Below, one piece after another: positions 1 through 6,971 of a DNA stretch of 12,499 nucleotides (position 1 is the first letter of the stretch; each line of letters begins with the position of its first letter). A program made the position numbers and the translations under genes. A model generated the notes under the pieces. The model was not told the DNA's origin. It worked only from the letters and a program-made list of their open reading frames with translations, and searched no databases. Origin of the DNA: Gelria sp. (GTDB lineage Bacteria; Bacillota; Syntrophomonadia; Syntrophomonadales; Syntrophomonadaceae); contig DUMX01000354.1 of NCBI GenBank assembly GCA_012839665.1, forward strand, positions 1 through 12,499, written 5' to 3'.

Positions 1-423
1 GCATTTGCGGATAATTTCTATGTTTTCGTACTGCTCATCAGTAACGTTACTTTCAGCCAGCAGGTCTACCGCTCCCAGTATACCAATCATGGGGGTGCGG
101 ATTTCATGGCTCATGTTAGCCAAAAACTGACTTTTGGCCATATTGGCAGCTTGAGCCTGTTCCCGGGCTTCTTCTAATTCCTGGTATAGCTTTTTTGATG
201 AAGTTAACTGGGCCGATAATAATTTTTCCCTGGAACGAATTTCAATTATCAGCCAAATAAGATAAATAATTATAATTAACAAGAATATTAACAGGGGTAT
301 TAGAGCTTGCATGGCCCATGCCGGGGAAAACACCTGATAGGGACTTTCTTTCCATATTAAGCCCATGACAACCAGGGTAAGCAACAGAAAAATAAAAACA
401 TTATATTTTACTTTTGTTGACAA
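1..423 (-). CDS. Membrane sensor histidine kinase, N-terminal part (cut by window edge)
   Basis: This is the first 141 codons of a sensor histidine kinase; the rest lies beyond base 1. Read on the minus strand, it starts at TTG (423-421) behind a strong GGGAGGGGGA ribosome-binding site (430-439). Two hydrophobic segments (about residues 8-23 and 38-62) are separated by only a short loop, so there is no sizeable extracellular sensor domain. A charged, probably coiled-coil stretch (about 65-95) leads into a HisKA dimerisation/phosphoacceptor domain. Its H-box reads FLANMSHEIRTPM, with the predicted autophosphorylated histidine at residue 106. The H-box and the following ILGAVDLL helix resemble hybrid, BarA/ArcB-like kinases. 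The ATPase and any receiver domain are not visible, so the output is unknown. It is divergent from the cell-wall hydrolase gene at 738, and no partner response regulator lies in the window. Confidence 0.9.
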   Translation of the reverse strand, partial: MSTKVKYNVFIFLLLTLVVMGLIWKESPYQVFSPAWAMQALIPLLIFLLIIIIYLIWLIIEIRSREKLLSAQLTSSKKLYQELEEAREQAQAANMAKSQFLANMSHEIRTPMIGILGAVDLLAESNVTDEQYENIEIIRKC

Positions 424-737
424 TCCAATCTCCCCCTCCCGAAAAATAATGAAATTGCAAGATAAGAGGCTAACATTAACAATACATTACGAGTTTTAAA
501 AAAACTGTCTGCTTATGGGGAGGAAACATAACAATATTTTCGGGTTATTCTATTGATTTCGAGAAAAAATACAGTATTTACAATTGTTTTTATCCTATCT
601 TATGTTGCTCCTACGATATAATGCCGTAAAACTGCAAGCTTTGTATGAAAAAAGTATAATAACTTTGTAGGAAGGAATTTTATCAAGACAAGGTGAATTG
701 ATGATGAAGTAGTAGAAGTTTTATGGAGGTGTGTAGT
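424..737. promoter_or_regulatory. Divergent intergenic region between the kinase and cell-wall hydrolase genes
   Basis: No gene was found in this 314-base AT-rich stretch. It must carry promoters for both flanking genes. Two perfect TATAAT hexamers (617-622 and 655-660) have no convincing -35 box at normal spacing. A sigma-H-like promoter near 671-698 is listed separately. For the kinase, the minus strand shows TTGTTA, a 17-base spacer and TGCAAT at about 446-474, which is a weak match. A GGGGAGGAAA stretch on the plus strand near 515-525 resembles a ribosome-binding site but has no start codon at a useful distance. Confidence 0.5.
671..698 (+). promoter_or_regulatory. Candidate sigma-H-type promoter
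   Basis: GAAGGAATT (671-679), 12 bases, then GGTGAAT (692-698) fits the Bacillus sigma-H consensus RnAGGAWWW-N11-12-RnnGAAT at every defined position up to GAAT. Transcription would begin near 705, giving a short leader before the ribosome-binding site at 725-731 and the TTG start at 738. Sigma-H drives transition-state and early sporulation genes in Firmicutes, which is plausible for a cell-wall hydrolase. This is a single-site match by eye with no experimental support. Confidence 0.4.
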
Positions 738-1877
738 TTGTTCAAAGTTAGTAGTAAAGCATGGCAGAGGGTAATGGTATTTGTAGTATTGGCAGCATTT
801 ATTCTGCTTACACCGTCAACACTAATGGCGGAGCAGGCCATCACCATACATATTGATGGCAAAGTTATTGAGTCTGATGTGGCACCGCTTATAGTAAAGG
901 ATAGGACTATGGTACCCATTCGGGTTATCAGTGAAGAATTAGGCTGTAAGGTTTTATGGCAGGGTGCGGAACGTAGGGTGCTAATAAGTACTCCCGGGAC
1001 AAAAGGCATCGAACCCCGTACGGTTAGTCCGCGGGCCCAACGAGGAATAGGTATATTTATTGATGGCAAAGAAATTAAAATAGGACCGGAAGACCCGGCA
1101 CCTTTTATCCTGGACGATCGGACTATGGTTCCATTGCGGATAATTGCGGAAGGCCTGGGTATGGATGTTAATTGGGCTCCGGATAGTCGCCGGGTACTTA
1201 TTACTACCCCGGGGGCCACTGATAATGATCCCATTGTTGATAAGGAGGTACCTTCGGTCAATAACATTGATTACCAGCAAACTATAATGGGTGAGGCTAA
1301 AATGGGCCGGGAACAGTTGCTGGCAGCTATGCAGGAGAACAATCCGGCAGCCCCACAGGAACTGGTTGACCTTTACCTGGAAATTGGCAAACAATATGGT
1401 ATCAAGGGAGATATTGCTTTCTGTCAAGCAGCCAAGGAGACTGGTTGGTGGAAATATGGAGGACTGGTTGAGCCTTATCAGAATAATTACTGCGGTCTGG
1501 GAGCTACCGGGGCTGCAGCTACCGGAGAGGAGGACTTATTGGGAGCTGATCCCACTAAAGTTCGTTATGAAGAAGGTGTTCACGGTGCTATATTCGCCAG
1601 CCCGGCTATAGGAGTAGAGGCACATATCCAGCATCTATATGCTTATGCTTGCAAGGACCCGCTGCCTCCCGGCAAGGTTCTGGCGGACCCCCGCTTTGTT
1701 AAACCTACCCGGGGTATTGCCCCGCTATGGATAGACCTGGGGGGAAGATGGGCTTTCCCTGGCTTTGATCGTAATAAATATGAAAATCTCGAAGAGGCAT
1801 TTGCTAATTGTGACACCTATGGTCACAGCATACTAAGGGATTATTATCAAAAGGTTCTGGACCTAAAAACCAACTAA
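738..1877 (+). CDS. Secreted glucosaminidase-type cell-wall hydrolase with two copper-amine-oxidase-N domains
   Basis: A predicted exported peptidoglycan hydrolase. I prefer the TTG start at 738 because GGAGGTG (725-731) sits 6 bases before it; an in-frame ATG at 723 would overlap that ribosome-binding site. Numbering from 738, a basic N-terminus and hydrophobic core (about 12-29) end at STLMA-EQ, a likely signal peptidase I site. Two repeats follow (about 35-85 and 105-157), each with an IxIDGK strand and a DRTMVP[IL]R motif, typical of the Cu_amine_oxidN1 domain (PF07833), which is common in wall-associated Firmicute proteins and needs no copper. The C-terminal ~190 residues resemble glucosaminidase/GH73 domains: AKETGWW supplies the likely catalytic glutamate (residue 234), followed by YCGLGATG and GVEAHIQHLYAYA. 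It should cleave glycan strands during growth or sporulation. It is a single-gene unit ending at a hairpin. Confidence 0.85.
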   Translation: MFKVSSKAWQRVMVFVVLAAFILLTPSTLMAEQAITIHIDGKVIESDVAPLIVKDRTMVPIRVISEELGCKVLWQGAERRVLISTPGTKGIEPRTVSPRAQRGIGIFIDGKEIKIGPEDPAPFILDDRTMVPLRIIAEGLGMDVNWAPDSRRVLITTPGATDNDPIVDKEVPSVNNIDYQQTIMGEAKMGREQLLAAMQENNPAAPQELVDLYLEIGKQYGIKGDIAFCQAAKETGWWKYGGLVEPYQNNYCGLGATGAAATGEEDLLGADPTKVRYEEGVHGAIFASPAIGVEAHIQHLYAYACKDPLPPGKVLADPRFVKPTRGIAPLWIDLGGRWAFPGFDRNKYENLEEAFANCDTYGHSILRDYYQKVLDLKTN

Positions 1878-1883
1878 ATCTGC

Positions 1884-1950
1884 TGCCTGGCATTCAGCTT
1901 AATTACCTGTATTAATGGGGATTTCCACTGGGTGCCAGGCATTTTATTTT
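1884..1950 (+). terminator. Probable terminator after the cell-wall hydrolase gene
   Basis: TGCCTGGCA (1884-1892) pairs perfectly with TGCCAGGCA (1933-1941) and is followed by TTTTATTTT. The 9-bp stem encloses a 40-base loop containing a smaller TTAAT/ATTAA pairing. The loop is longer than usual for an intrinsic terminator, so efficiency is uncertain, but its position just after the stop codon and the U-rich tail support the call. Confidence 0.6.
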
Positions 1951-2027
1951 CCGCTCATAATTAACCTCGGATGACACCTATTATTTTTAACTGTTCCTGC
2001 CTCAAATTCCTTTATCTATCTTTTTAA

Positions 2028-2056
2028 TTGAATTAAGGAACCACTGGTATTATAAT
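2028..2056 (+). promoter_or_regulatory. Sigma-A-type promoter of the CoA-transferase operon
   Basis: TTGAAT (2028-2033), a 17-base spacer, then a perfect TATAAT (2051-2056). Transcription would start near 2063 and leave a leader of about 130 bases before the ATG at 2194. An inverted pair TTCCTT/AAGGAA (ending at 2040) brackets the -35 box and could be an operator, but 6-bp arms are weak evidence. Confidence 0.65.
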
Positions 2057-2062
2057 TAAATT

Positions 2063-2193
2063 GCAAGCAAATATTACGTTGCTTTATTTTATTCATCCAA
2101 AACAATCTGCGTTTTTGGCAAATAAGATTAAGGGGGTGATATCACTAAACATGAGCTTTTTTTCAATAAATTTAGAAAAAGGAGGCTAGTTCT
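2063..2193 (+). promoter_or_regulatory. Leader of the CoA-transferase operon with extended SD and 12-codon ORF
   Basis: The leader holds two small hairpins (AAGCAA 2065-2070 with TTGCTT 2079-2084; CCAAAA 2097-2102 with TTTTGG 2113-2118). Next comes AAGGGGGTGAT (2130-2140), almost fully complementary to the 3' end of 16S rRNA, overlapping the perfect palindrome GTGATATCAC (2136-2145). The nearest ATG (2151) is 14 bases beyond the G-run and opens a 12-codon frame, MSFFSINLEKGG, whose TAG (2187-2189) falls just after the GGAGG (2181-2185) used by the CoA-transferase start. The short frame could couple translation, or the upstream SD could act as a ribosome-bound mRNA stabiliser. Neither is proven. 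Confidence 0.4.
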
Positions 2194-3240
2194 ATGGGAG
2201 ATCAATATATAACCGAAGAACAAATGCAGCGTCTTGTCGATTTTAAAGGAGCCCGGGAATATCACCTCAATAAAAGACGGGACAAGGTCGATAAACGGAT
2301 GAGTTTAAGTGAGGCTATTGCTGAATATGTGCAGGATGGGGATATTCTTGCAGAAACCGGCTTTTCTTATGTCCGGGCCCCGCTGCAGGCATATTTTGAA
2401 ATAATCCGCCAGAAGAAGAAAAACCTGGTAGGCATCGGGTCGCCGATGTCAAATTGTTCATACTTCATGGCCTTAGGAATAATGAAAGCTATTCATTTAT
2501 CGTATATAGGGGTAGAAATGAGGGGGAATGACAAAAACTTTGCCCGGGTAATCAAAACTAAACAGGCAAAGATTGCTTCTATCTGGAGCCATGGCTCCAT
2601 GGCTTTGGGATTTAAAGCCGCCCAGTTGGGAGCACCTTTTATTGCATCTAAACAATTACTGGCTTCGGATATATTAAAACAAAATCCTTATGTTGAGGTG
2701 ATTGACAGCCCGGTGGGTAAGGATAAGGATCCGGTTTGTTTAATTCCGGCTTTGTTCCCGGATGTGTGTATCATCCACGTTCAAAAAGCAGACCGTTATG
2801 GTAATGCCGTCATTGATGGGCCGGCAATAAATGATATAGCTCTGGCTGCAGCTTGTCGCAGGGTTATTCTTACCGCTGAAAGGATTGTACCGGAGATGGC
2901 CATTCGTGAGGACACCAGTGCTTCCATACCCTTCTGGTATGTGGATGCAGTAGTTGACCTGCCCTATGGTGCGCTCCCCGGTTGTTGCCCGGGTCATTAT
3001 TATTGGGCCCGCGAATGGTGGGAGTGGCTGGTACGCTGTGTGACACCCAGAGAAGAAAACATTGATCCTTTCTTTAATTACTGGGTGTATACTACTAAAG
3101 ACCAATATGACTTTATTGAAAAACTGGGTGGGATTCGATTTATGGATCATGCCCGCCAGTTGATGGAAGCAGCTGAAGCTAATATTGACGATTCCAATGT
3201 TAGTTTTGCTTACCAGGAAGTCATCCCCAAATGGGATTAG
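2194..3240 (+). CDS. Family I CoA-transferase, alpha subunit (GctA-like)
   Basis: First subunit of a two-subunit CoA-transferase of the glutaconate/3-oxoacid type. It moves CoA between an acyl-CoA and a free acid in the cytoplasm. The ATG has GGAGG 8 bases upstream. At 348 residues it is close to the usual GctA length and longer than AtoD/ScoA-type alpha subunits. After an N-terminal extension, residues ~35-60 (SLSEAIAEYVQDGDILAETG) give the typical family opening. Family features continue with ASIWSHGSMALGFKAAQLGAPF and the stretch PDVCIIHVQKADRYGNAVIDG (roughly residues 188-208). The catalytic glutamate belongs to the beta subunit, encoded 17 bases downstream. The acid accepted cannot be read from sequence; the adjacent acyl-CoA dehydrogenase suggests a fatty or dicarboxylic acid rather than necessarily glutaconate. 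Confidence 0.88.
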   Translation: MGDQYITEEQMQRLVDFKGAREYHLNKRRDKVDKRMSLSEAIAEYVQDGDILAETGFSYVRAPLQAYFEIIRQKKKNLVGIGSPMSNCSYFMALGIMKAIHLSYIGVEMRGNDKNFARVIKTKQAKIASIWSHGSMALGFKAAQLGAPFIASKQLLASDILKQNPYVEVIDSPVGKDKDPVCLIPALFPDVCIIHVQKADRYGNAVIDGPAINDIALAAACRRVILTAERIVPEMAIREDTSASIPFWYVDAVVDLPYGALPGCCPGHYYWAREWWEWLVRCVTPREENIDPFFNYWVYTTKDQYDFIEKLGGIRFMDHARQLMEAAEANIDDSNVSFAYQEVIPKWD

Positions 3241-3257
3241 GAAGGAGGTCATAATTG

Positions 3258-4040
3258 ATGAGTAAAGTAGAACCGGCAAATCCTCTGGAATTATTAGCCT
3301 ATAATATTTCTTTGCAGATTGAAAACGGACAGATTGTTTATGTAGGTACTGGTCTTCCTATGGTAGGTGCCTTGTTGGCAGCCAAGACTCATGCCCCCAA
3401 CATAACTATGGTCTTTGAAAGTGGAGGTCAGGACCCTCTGGAGGGGGGGATGCCCTGGTCGGTAGGCTGTCCTTTTACTTTCCGTAAATCCCCGATGGTT
3501 CAGGAGATGGCTCCTTCTTTTGGCCAATGTACTTTGGGATATGTTGATATAGCGTTCCAGGGTGGGGCCCAAATAGATATGTATGGTAATGTTAATACTT
3601 CTGTTATAGGTTCTTATGAGAATCTTAAAGCCATACTGCCGGGTAGTGGAGGCGGTAATGATATTGGTTCGCTAACGGAGAAATCAGTACTGGTCGGTTT
3701 GCAAACTCCTGAACGTTTTCCGGAAAAGGTAGATTTTATAACTACTCCCGGTTACCTTGATGGCGGGGATTCCCGGGAAAAGGCGGGATTAATCGGAGGG
3801 CCATCAGCAGTGGTAACTCAGTGCGGTATTTTTGATTTTGAACCGGCAAGTAAGAGAATGCGGATAAAGGGCTTGAACCCGGGTATGACTGTAGAAATAA
3901 CCCAGGCTTGCACCGGCTTTGAACTGCTGCTTCCGGAAGGCGAAGTTCCAATTATTCCGGCTCCCAGCGATGAGGTATTGGAAATCTTACGCCGTGATGT
4001 TGACCCCCGCAGGGTCTTTACCAAAATGCCAGGTACTTGA
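3258..4040 (+). CDS. Family I CoA-transferase, beta subunit (GctB-like, catalytic)
   Basis: Catalytic subunit partner of the preceding gene. I chose ATG 3258, 8 bases after GGAGGT (3244-3249); a TTG at 3255 is in frame but poorly spaced. With this start, the glutamate of VFESGGQDP is residue 54, the same number as the active-site Glu54 known for glutaconate CoA-transferase beta subunit, where it forms a glutamyl-CoA thioester. Other family signatures are VGTGLPMVGALLAAKTHAP near the N-terminus, FQGGAQIDMYGNVNTSVIG, and a glycine-rich loop LPGSGGGNDIGS (roughly residues 128-139). Length (260 residues) is normal for the family. The 17-base gap to the alpha gene points to one transcript and balanced synthesis. 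No terminator separates it from the acyl-CoA dehydrogenase at 4110, so all three probably form an operon. Confidence 0.88.
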   Translation: MSKVEPANPLELLAYNISLQIENGQIVYVGTGLPMVGALLAAKTHAPNITMVFESGGQDPLEGGMPWSVGCPFTFRKSPMVQEMAPSFGQCTLGYVDIAFQGGAQIDMYGNVNTSVIGSYENLKAILPGSGGGNDIGSLTEKSVLVGLQTPERFPEKVDFITTPGYLDGGDSREKAGLIGGPSAVVTQCGIFDFEPASKRMRIKGLNPGMTVEITQACTGFELLLPEGEVPIIPAPSDEVLEILRRDVDPRRVFTKMPGT

Positions 4041-4109
4041 TAATGATTGCTGCGACCTCAATCGGAATATTAATGGTGCAAAAATAGTTGTTGTTAGGGG
4101 GTATTGTAA

Positions 4110-5942
4110 TTGGCATCAAATTATATTTATACGTCACGAGACCATAAGTTTATATTTAAAGAATGGCTGGATATGGAAAAGATTTTTAGTTTCGATGCAT
4201 ATAAGGATTATTATAGTGTAGACGATATAGACAATATCCTGGACCAGGCGTTGAAAGTGGCCCGGGAAGTTACTGCTCCCAGCAGGGATGATGGCGAGCT
4301 GATTCAGGCTCAATTTAAAGAGGGTGAAGTAACGGTTCCCCCTTCCTTTAAAGAAGTTTACTGGTTTTTAAACGAGAATGGGTGGGGCGGAGGCAATGAG
4401 GATGAGGAAGCCGAAGGCCGTTTACCGCAAACTCTGTTTAGAGCTTGTATTGAATATCAAATAGCAGCTAATGCTGCCTTAATGCCTTATATACTGGCTA
4501 CTGCCGGGGCTGCAGGCTTAATTGCCAGTTTTGGTAATGACAAAGTGAAAGAGCTTTTCAAAGAGAAGATGTACAGTGGAGAATGGGGCGGCACTATGTG
4601 CTTGACTGAGCCTAATGCTGGTACTGATGTGGGTGACCTGTTAACCAGAGCTTATCCTACCGGAGAAGAAGGTGTTTATCGCATTAAGGGAACTAAATGT
4701 TTTATTACTGGTGGGGAACAGGATATTACGGAGAACATAGTACACCTGGTGCTGGCCCGGGTGGAAGGTGCTAAACTAGGTACCAGAGGTATATCTCTGT
4801 TTGCGGTACCTAAAATGTGGGTGGATGATGATGGTAATATCGTAGGCAGCAATGATGTTAACTGTGTAGGCATAGAAGATAAAATGGGAATTAAGGGCTC
4901 ATCCACTTGTGTCTTGGCTTTTGGTGAGGATAACGAGTGTCGGGGTTATATCCTGGGCAATCCTCCTGATGCTGAAGGCCGGGGTGAGGGCATGGCGCAG
5001 ATGTTCCAGATGATGAATGGAGCTCGTATGGAAACTGGGCATGCGGCTTTGGCAGAAACTGCCCTAGCTTATTATAATGCAGTTGATTATGCCATGGAGC
5101 GTATTCAAGGACGGCCCTTAAATAATCCGAAAGCTGAAAGGCTCCCCATTATCAAGCATGAAGATGTGCGTAGGATGCTTTTAGACTTGAAAGCACACAT
5201 TGAAGCTATGCGAGCTCTGATATTTAAAACTTATTATTATTTTGACATTATCCAGAATTCCAAAGACGAAGACGAAGTAAGAAGGGTGAAGGCTCGGGTA
5301 GAAGTTAATACTCCCATAGTAAAGGCCTACTGTTCCGACCGGGCCTGGGAATTGACGGCTGAAGCTATGCAGGTTTTGGGTGGGAATGGTTATTCCGAAG
5401 AGTACCCTATAGCTGAGCTTTGTCGAGATGTAAAAATATACTCGATATGGGAAGGTACTAACTATATACAGTCAATGGACTTAATAGGTCGTAAATGGAT
5501 GATGGGTAAGGGGAAAGTTTTTGCTGACTGGTTAGCAGAAATAGAAGAATTTGCTAAGGCTAATGCCAGTGCAGCCAATTTCGAAAAAGAAATGGCCATA
5601 CTCCTGCGGGCAGTTAACACCTATAAGGAGATTCAGAGTACTATAGCTTCGTATTTTATGGACCAAAAGATTTCTATGATGCCGCTATATGCCACCAGGA
5701 TACTACAGGCCAGCGGGGAGCTAATTTGTGGACAGCTTATACTGGAACAGGCCTTACTGGCTCAGAAAAAGATTGGTGAGTTGGGTAGCGACCATTATGA
5801 TTATCCCTTCTATAATGGCAAGGTAAATGCGGCTAAATACTTTGTAAGAAACATAGTACCTAATATATTTAGAACTCTGGAAGTGGTAAAAGAAGGTGAC
5901 ACCTCAGTCCTTGATATTCAAGAGGAAGCATTCCTGGCATAG
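4110..5942 (+). CDS. Acyl-CoA dehydrogenase, long (~610 aa) DmdC-like type
   Basis: FAD-dependent oxidation of an acyl-CoA to the trans-2-enoyl-CoA, passing electrons to an electron-transfer flavoprotein not encoded here. The start is TTG at 4110 behind AGGGGGT (4096-4102); the N-terminus (MASNYIYTSRDHKFIFKEWL) matches that of the paralogue at 7361. Domains in order: N-terminal helical domain; middle beta domain with the FAD/substrate motif MCLTEPNAGTDVGD (near residue 165) and CFITGGEQD; C-terminal helical domain with MNGARMETGHAAL; and a ~150-residue extension as in DmdC-type and other ~600-residue enzymes (PF12806-like). IWEGTNYIQ supplies the predicted catalytic base, Glu448, at the position used by short- and medium-chain acyl-CoA dehydrogenases. 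Codon use is relaxed (many ATA, TTA, TAT), unlike the paralogue. Chain length is unknown; butyryl-CoA is plausible given the context. Confidence 0.9.
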   Translation: MASNYIYTSRDHKFIFKEWLDMEKIFSFDAYKDYYSVDDIDNILDQALKVAREVTAPSRDDGELIQAQFKEGEVTVPPSFKEVYWFLNENGWGGGNEDEEAEGRLPQTLFRACIEYQIAANAALMPYILATAGAAGLIASFGNDKVKELFKEKMYSGEWGGTMCLTEPNAGTDVGDLLTRAYPTGEEGVYRIKGTKCFITGGEQDITENIVHLVLARVEGAKLGTRGISLFAVPKMWVDDDGNIVGSNDVNCVGIEDKMGIKGSSTCVLAFGEDNECRGYILGNPPDAEGRGEGMAQMFQMMNGARMETGHAALAETALAYYNAVDYAMERIQGRPLNNPKAERLPIIKHEDVRRMLLDLKAHIEAMRALIFKTYYYFDIIQNSKDEDEVRRVKARVEVNTPIVKAYCSDRAWELTAEAMQVLGGNGYSEEYPIAELCRDVKIYSIWEGTNYIQSMDLIGRKWMMGKGKVFADWLAEIEEFAKANASAANFEKEMAILLRAVNTYKEIQSTIASYFMDQKISMMPLYATRILQASGELICGQLILEQALLAQKKIGELGSDHYDYPFYNGKVNAAKYFVRNIVPNIFRTLEVVKEGDTSVLDIQEEAFLA

Positions 5943-5973
5943 GAATATAAAACACCCTTTCCAGCTAATTATG

Positions 5974-6003
5974 AAAAAGGCAGGTTTTTAACCTGCCTTT
6001 TTT
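5974..6003. terminator. Bidirectional intrinsic terminator
   Basis: AGGCAGGTT (5978-5986), loop TTT, AACCTGCCT (5990-5998). The stem is followed by a T-run on the plus strand and, because AAAAA (5974-5978) precedes it, by a T-run on the minus strand as well. It lies between the convergent dehydrogenase (stop at 5942) and transporter (stop at 6025) and should end both transcripts. Confidence 0.92.
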
Positions 6004-6024
6004 CTTATAAGCATCTATATTTAA

Positions 6025-6681
6025 CTATTTAGACTGTGCAGCTTTAGTCCAGGGACCGAAGGGTTCACCGATAGGAAGTACGGTATATCCGTAGTGGGAA
6101 TTGAGTAAGGTAGCGGCGGAACCGTAGAAAGAGAAAATGGAAACCCCAAGTTCGGCATAGCCAGCCAGTGTATGCCAGGCTTCTCCGCCCCAACCCAGGG
6201 TGCTCATGAATAATCCCAGAAAGAGCAAGTCAATAAAGAAGAAAATGATAAATAATATTTTATTGGCCCCCATCGCTCCTACAGTCATATACATGGTGAA
6301 AATAAAATAACCCAAAAAGGCAAAGCCCAGTTGGTTAATATCAATTACCGCATTTGAGTGCATTCCAAACATACCGTTACCTATCATCCAGGTCATAGCT
6401 ACGCCAAACCAGAAAAAGCCATAACCACAAAAAGCTGTAGCCCCAAAAGTATTATTGTGTTTAAAATCAAATAAACCGGCTACAAACTGGGCTGTAGCAC
6501 CTAAAAATATAGCCCAGGGGATAATATAAGCAGTCCCATCAGTAATTCCCAGTTTCTGCGTACAGGCTACCAGGGTTACCATGGCTAATCCTAATAATCC
6601 GAGTGGCGACGGATTGGCAACTACCTGCTGAACATGACCACTAATTTGAGTATTATTAACGTTTTCCTTTACCTTTGCCAT
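6025..6681 (-). CDS. GPR1/FUN34/YaaH (SatP-type) acetate/small-acid transporter
   Basis: Integral membrane protein of the acetate uptake transporter family, known from E. coli SatP and yeast Ady2 to carry acetate, and in SatP also succinate, with protons. The ATG at 6681 follows GGGAGGG. The 218 residues contain six likely membrane segments. Family signatures are clear: NPSPLGLLGLAM at the first helix (consensus NPAPLGL), FVAGLFDFKHNNTFGATAFCGYGFFW between helices 2 and 3, and YGYTVLPIGEP at the C-terminus. It is the only minus-strand gene in the metabolic block, lying between two acyl-CoA dehydrogenases, with its own leader. In a fatty-acid-oxidising cell it would most simply export acetate made by beta-oxidation, or import it when acetate is the substrate. 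Direction and substrate are inference; family assignment is firm. Confidence 0.93.
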   Translation of the reverse strand: MAKVKENVNNTQISGHVQQVVANPSPLGLLGLAMVTLVACTQKLGITDGTAYIIPWAIFLGATAQFVAGLFDFKHNNTFGATAFCGYGFFWFGVAMTWMIGNGMFGMHSNAVIDINQLGFAFLGYFIFTMYMTVGAMGANKILFIIFFFIDLLFLGLFMSTLGWGGEAWHTLAGYAELGVSIFSFYGSAATLLNSHYGYTVLPIGEPFGPWTKAAQSK

Positions 6682-6936
6682 AATTCCCTCCCTAATATGC
6701 TAAAAATATTTTTCCTATCAAGAAAGAGTTGTTCCGCTATCCTCCTTTCTTCACAGATAATAAATACTTAATTATTCTCCCATGTATATTCAACGCCGTC
6801 ACCCAAAATCCTGTTAAGTTTGTGATATTTTTCATTAATTTAATCTTTATAAGTACGGTAACGTTACACCTGGTATATAATTACTGATTAATTTATAAAA
6901 TTTTAAGATTTTACGGATTTGGAATTTCCTTTTCTC
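6682..6936. promoter_or_regulatory. Divergent control region between the transporter and second dehydrogenase genes
   Basis: No gene is seen here. On the minus strand, the transporter leader contains AAAGGAGGATAG (6737-6748), a near-consensus Shine-Dalgarno with no ATG, GTG or TTG at usable distance; the real transporter SD lies about 50 bases further on. A perfect palindrome, GTAACGTTAC (6858-6867), sits just before an extended -10-like TGG-TATATA (6871-6879) on the plus strand, a position suited to an operator. I could not identify a convincing transporter promoter. Confidence 0.4.
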
Positions 6937-6965
6937 TTTACTCAAGCATGGGACAAGGCTATAAT
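6937..6965 (+). promoter_or_regulatory. Candidate promoter for the second acyl-CoA dehydrogenase
   Basis: TTTACT (6937-6942), a 17-base spacer and a perfect TATAAT (6960-6965); a second TATAAT follows at 6969-6974. If used, transcription starts near 6972 and the mRNA has a leader of nearly 390 bases. Other AT-rich hexamers closer to the gene (around 7293-7300) could instead serve as -10 boxes. Confidence 0.4.
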
Positions 6966-6971
6966 AAATAT

